From Rhodanobacter denitrificans (GTDB lineage: Bacteria > Pseudomonadota > Gammaproteobacteria > Xanthomonadales > Rhodanobacteraceae), in assembly GCA_003241385.1 (NCBI GenBank), contig QFPO01000002.1, positions 1-64,000 on the forward strand: a stretch of DNA of 64,000 nt. Reading direction: 5' to 3'. Below the pieces are notes generated by a model. It did not search any database. It was given only the letters and a program-made list of their open reading frames with translations, and was not told where the DNA came from. The position numbers were made by a program, and so were the translations under genes. This document shows, one piece after another, positions 60,770 to 64,000 of this stretch. Every line of letters begins with the position of its first letter. Position 1 is the stretch's first letter.

Positions 60770-62761
60770 TTACTCGAAGCCGCTCTCGAAGATCTCGTCG
60801 GCCTGTGCGCCCGGCACCGGCACGGCGACGTCGTAGAACGCCGGCGAGCCGGACTGGGCGACGTCCAGCCGGCTCTGCCCCGGCGTCGGCGGCGCATCGA
60901 CGGTGACCGAGAACAGATACAGCGAGCCCCAGTCGAGCGACGCGCCGGCCGGCGCCGTCCAGGTCAGGCGCCCGCCGGCCGAACTGAACGTCCAGTCGTT
61001 GCCGACCTCCAGATCGCCGTCGCTGAAACGCTGCGTGCCGACGACCGCGCCGGCCTCCAGCGGCACGCTGAACGAGCTGAAGCCGCGGTTGCTGAGCACG
61101 CGCAGGTTCGGCTCGCTGCCTTCGGTGACCGCGCGCGCGAAGTCGAGGTTGTGGACCGCGTAGTGGTAGGTCCACTGGCCGTTGCCGAGATCGACGACGC
61201 GCACCGCGACCTTCGCATGCCCTTCGGCGACCGCGAGTTCGGTGTTGGCGACCGTAGTGCCGCTCGGCGCGCCCTCGACCCAGCGGTCGGTGACCGAGCC
61301 GAGCCGGTAGTTGCCCTGGCCGGCGAACGACCAGTTGCCGCCGGAGTAGGTCGGCGTGCCGGTGACCGAGGCCATCGAGTTGTAGATGTTGATGTCCTGG
61401 CGCGCCAGATACCACGAGTCGAACAGATAGGTCGCGCCGGGATTGCGCGTCGGACTGATCTGCGACTCGTTGACGACCAGGCGGCGGACGTAGTCGTCGT
61501 CGTCGGGCCAGCTGTTGGTATTGCTGCCGACGCAGTTCGGATCGAACAGCGATCCGCAGCGGCCCCACTGGTTGGTCGCCGGAATGATCTCGGACCGGAA
61601 CGACAGGTCGCTGTTGTCGTCGTTGTTGAACGTGCTGTAGGTGTCCGAGCAGCCGCGGCCGAGGATCTGGCCGCTGATGTTCTCGCCCGGTGCGCAGTCC
61701 CAGTTGGTCGTCAGCCAGGCGTGCTTGACGCCGGAGCGGCCGATCTGCTCGATGCCGCCGTCGGCATTGATGCGGTACATGTTCCAGATCAGGAACGGGT
61801 GCTGATCGTTGTTGTACGGCGCGAAGTTGCCGCTGAACTTGCTGTACCACGGAATCCGCGCGGTCCACAGCGCGCTGCTGATGCCGAGCGCGCCCTGCCC
61901 CGGGATCGTCGTCACGGCGCTGCCGTTGTTGAGGTTGTTGCGCAGCGTCGAGTCCGGCGCGAACACGACGCGGCCGTTGCCCTCGTGGCCGCTGGTACCG
62001 GACTGGCGCATGCGCGTGACCGAGATGTGCTGCATGAACAGGTCGGCCTCGTAGACCGTGCCGGGCGGCTGCCCGTCGACCTGCTCGCCGTGCCAGTGGC
62101 CGTTGCCCTGCGGATCGAGATCGCCGCCGGTGCCCTGGCTGCGCACCTCGGTCAGCAGCTCCACGTCGGCGACCGGATGGCCGACCAGCTCGAGCCGGCC
62201 GACACGCTCGGCGAGCGCGCGCGACGCGCGCACGTCGGCCGTATAGACGGCCAGCACCTGATTGCTGCGGACCATCTCGTACATCATGTGGTCGATCGTG
62301 AACCAGGCGGTGCCGTCGCGATCGGCCAGATCCAGCCGCATCGCGTCGACCGGATTGGGCTGCAGGCGGAAATCGGTCAGATCCAGCGTCGAGCCGTCCG
62401 GCAGCTCGAAGCGGAGGCCGCCACGCGCCTGGATCGCGCCGCCGAGGAAGCCGGCGAACGAGCCACGCTCGGCGCGGAACGCGATGCTGCCGTCGCGGCG
62501 CAGATCGAACGCGGTCATCGCCTGTGCCTGGCGCACCTGCAGACCGTCGGTCAGACGCGCCGCGCCGGCCGGCAACGCGTGTTCGCTGGCGGTCACGGCG
62601 ATGCCCAGATCGCCGAGCAGATCGGGATTGAAGTGCAGACCCACCGTGCCGCCCCAGGCGGTCCACTGTGGCGGAGCCGGGTTCTCGGTCGATGCGGCGA
62701 ATGCCGCGCCTGCCGTGCAGGCGGCGATCGTCAGGGCCAGCAGACGTACGGGCGTTTTCAT
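60770..62761 (-). CDS. secreted protein of unknown function with IFESGFE tail
   Basis: A 663-residue exported protein (signal peptide about residues 1-21, MKTPVRLLALTIAACTAGAA). It is rich in Asn, Trp and Gly with beta-strand character, and contains HWHGEQVDGQ, HAWLTTNWDCAPGENISG and RRLVVNESQISP; at least six cysteines may form disulphides. The last 90 residues look like an Ig-type sandwich (SLYLFSVTVDAPP), then the tail ADEIFESGFE, similar to the end of the neighbouring subtilase. I do not recognise a family. A strong AAGGAG sits seven bases before the ATG at 62761. It is the next gene upstream of the subtilase on the same strand, but a hairpin separates them. Confidence 0.82.
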   Translation of the reverse strand: MKTPVRLLALTIAACTAGAAFAASTENPAPPQWTAWGGTVGLHFNPDLLGDLGIAVTASEHALPAGAARLTDGLQVRQAQAMTAFDLRRDGSIAFRAERGSFAGFLGGAIQARGGLRFELPDGSTLDLTDFRLQPNPVDAMRLDLADRDGTAWFTIDHMMYEMVRSNQVLAVYTADVRASRALAERVGRLELVGHPVADVELLTEVRSQGTGGDLDPQGNGHWHGEQVDGQPPGTVYEADLFMQHISVTRMRQSGTSGHEGNGRVVFAPDSTLRNNLNNGSAVTTIPGQGALGISSALWTARIPWYSKFSGNFAPYNNDQHPFLIWNMYRINADGGIEQIGRSGVKHAWLTTNWDCAPGENISGQILGRGCSDTYSTFNNDDNSDLSFRSEIIPATNQWGRCGSLFDPNCVGSNTNSWPDDDDYVRRLVVNESQISPTRNPGATYLFDSWYLARQDINIYNSMASVTGTPTYSGGNWSFAGQGNYRLGSVTDRWVEGAPSGTTVANTELAVAEGHAKVAVRVVDLGNGQWTYHYAVHNLDFARAVTEGSEPNLRVLSNRGFSSFSVPLEAGAVVGTQRFSDGDLEVGNDWTFSSAGGRLTWTAPAGASLDWGSLYLFSVTVDAPPTPGQSRLDVAQSGSPAFYDVAVPVPGAQADEIFESGFE

Positions 62762-62994
62762 GGGCACTCCTTGTTGCGGATCGGGAGGAGGATGGGCAGC
62801 GAAGAAGCCGCGCGCGGCACGCACGCTCGACGGCGCAGATGCGGCGGCGACCGGCGCGACGTCGGTCGCGGTCTCGGACGCGCTACATAACAGGTTTTGC
62901 GTCTGAATGCCGCAGCCGCTGGCCCGATCCCGCTGAACTGTCCGCTGCCGCTCCACGAGGGCATGCGTCCCGATCCGCAATCCTCCGCGCCCCT

Positions 62995-63681
62995 TCAGCG
63001 CGAATGGACCAGGCCGAGCGGGACGGCTGCAGCGTCGGCATGGCGCGGGCGGCGCAGGCCCGGCGAGGCCGCGAACGGCGCGCCCGGCACGGTACCCGCC
63101 GGCAGCGTCTCGCTGCCGGCACGCCGCTTGGCGTCACGGCGCAGTGCCGGCTCGAGCACGAGCTGCCCGAACACCTGCACGAAGACCTGGGCCGACCAGG
63201 GCGCCAGCGGATCGGGACCGCCGGCGCGCATCGCCTCGGGCACCTGCCCCAGGATCTGCCGGATCTGCTCGAGCGCCAGCGACAGCACCTGCGCCTCTCC
63301 GCGCACGTCCTCGAGCACCGTGCGGCGCAGGTACGCGCGCATGTCCGGCTCGGCTTCCAGTCCGTCCTGATAGCCATGTGCCAGCTGTGCGGCGGCGGCG
63401 GCCAGCGGCGCGCGCAGATCGACCGAGGACAGCGCGGCCTCGCCGAGACGGCGTACGATCCAGCGATCGACCGCTTCGCGCAGCAGCAGCTTGCTGCCGA
63501 AGTGATGGCCGATCAGCGCCAGCGACACGCTGGCGCGTTGAGCGATCCGCCGCAGCGAGGCTTGCGCATAACCCTTGCTCGCAAACAGCTGCAGTGCCGC
63601 CTGACGGATGCGCGCCTTGCCGGTCAGATCCAGGGAAGGCGGTGCGTCCGGCAGTTGCGGCGCGACGGAGGAGATCGGCAT
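62995..63681 (-). CDS. TetR-family transcriptional regulator
   Basis: A 228-residue repressor. The N-terminal helix-turn-helix (about residues 22-68) reads KARIRQAALQLFASKGYAQAS, split here by the usual GY turn, followed by LRRIAQRASVSLALIGHHFGSK with the recognition helix. The C-terminal ligand domain is helical and unassigned, and the tail is Arg/Ala rich. The next gene downstream on the same strand is the IFESGFE protein (start 62761, 233 bp away), so regulation of the secreted gene is possible but unproven. Confidence 0.88.
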   Translation of the reverse strand: MPISSVAPQLPDAPPSLDLTGKARIRQAALQLFASKGYAQASLRRIAQRASVSLALIGHHFGSKLLLREAVDRWIVRRLGEAALSSVDLRAPLAAAAAQLAHGYQDGLEAEPDMRAYLRRTVLEDVRGEAQVLSLALEQIRQILGQVPEAMRAGGPDPLAPWSAQVFVQVFGQLVLEPALRRDAKRRAGSETLPAGTVPGAPFAASPGLRRPRHADAAAVPLGLVHSR

Positions 63682-64000
63682 GGGGCACCTCGTATCGATC
63701 GTGGGCGAGCGCTCTCACCCCGGTCCTAACGCGGCAGGCCCGGCCTCCCCTACCTTCCGCCGGTTCGCCGAAAGCGACGACCGCCCGGCTCGTACGAAGC
63801 GTCTCGGCAGACGAGAAGCCTGGATCGCGGCATCGATTTCGTTCAGTTCCGCCAGGCCCTCCGACCACGGAACATGGTCGCCGTCGGACCGCATTTCCTG
63901 GGCAAGAGGAAAATCCGGACGGGCTGTCGCATGCCCCCCGAGGCCTGCTTCGCGTCCTTCGCCGTCCGACCACGGTCGCCCTCCCCCTAGTCGGGTCGCC
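63682..64000. other. right-edge stretch, no gene supported
   Basis: About 319 bases upstream of the TetR gene, running to the window edge. It holds the presumed TetR promoter region. Open frames lack motifs or ribosome sites. Nothing further is seen. Confidence 0.5.

Overview
The window is about 70% G+C by eye and carries long runs of tightly packed, often overlapping genes. Gene content and order (ftsK-lolA with rarA nearby, trxB-GNAT-aat-infA, tRNA-Ser next to the 4.5S RNA, coaD-lipoprotein-YfhL-type ferredoxin) fit a gammaproteobacterium of the Xanthomonadales/Lysobacterales. A Rhodanobacteraceae-like genus is a reasonable guess; this is inference from order and protein style, not a database match. 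The window is chromosomal. It shows no transposase, integrase, phage module or CRISPR array.

Layout. 0-12.7 kb: a mostly minus-strand block with ald, ftsK, lolA, a TPR/PAS membrane protein, rarA and dacB, interrupted by four small genes for secreted proteins (one CsgG-like). 12.9-16.3 kb: plus-strand trxB, a GNAT-type acyltransferase, aat and infA. 16.4-20.6 kb: an AraC-type regulator divergent from a fosmidomycin-resistance-type MFS pump, then a DMT transporter coupled to an orphan N-formylglutamate deformylase. 20.9-24.3 kb: feoA-feoB plus a Cys-rich membrane protein, divergent from two small cytochromes c. 24.4-24.7 kb: tRNA-Ser(GGA) and ffs. 25-34.9 kb: a CsaA-like protein, lipoproteins, ftsY, rsmD, coaD, ferredoxin, ggt, an MBL-fold hydrolase, a DUF4920 protein, a shortened TMEM43-like protein and a beta-barrel protein.

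35.0-42.9 kb is an accessory-looking, more A/T-rich island. It holds one three-gene minus-strand operon for secreted or membrane-anchored proteins: a 1,313-residue IPT/TIG, beta-propeller and Ig-type protein, a single-pass protein with a carboxypeptidase-regulatory-like fold, and a 960-residue protein whose N-terminus resembles zinc-dependent phospholipase C. I regard this operon as the best candidate for an undescribed system here.

43.2-53.6 kb returns to high G+C with aguB, a TraB-family protein coupled to a large DUF349 protein, a Tat-exported epimerase-like protein divergent from a MocR-type regulator/aminotransferase, and a three-gene c-type cytochrome cluster without a dehydrogenase. 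53.9-63.7 kb is rich in secreted proteins: two different subtilases, a 663-residue unknown protein, a small lipoprotein, a methyltransferase and a TetR regulator. One subtilase and the unknown protein end in the same short IFxxGF-like tail, which may be an export or surface-sorting signal.

Short overlaps (ATGA, GTGA or TAGTG) recur at gene junctions and suggest translational coupling in dacB, feo, csaA-like, ggt, beta-barrel, DUF349 and cytochrome operons. G+C values quoted are hand counts on single lines; no homology search was run, so family names rest on motif recognition.
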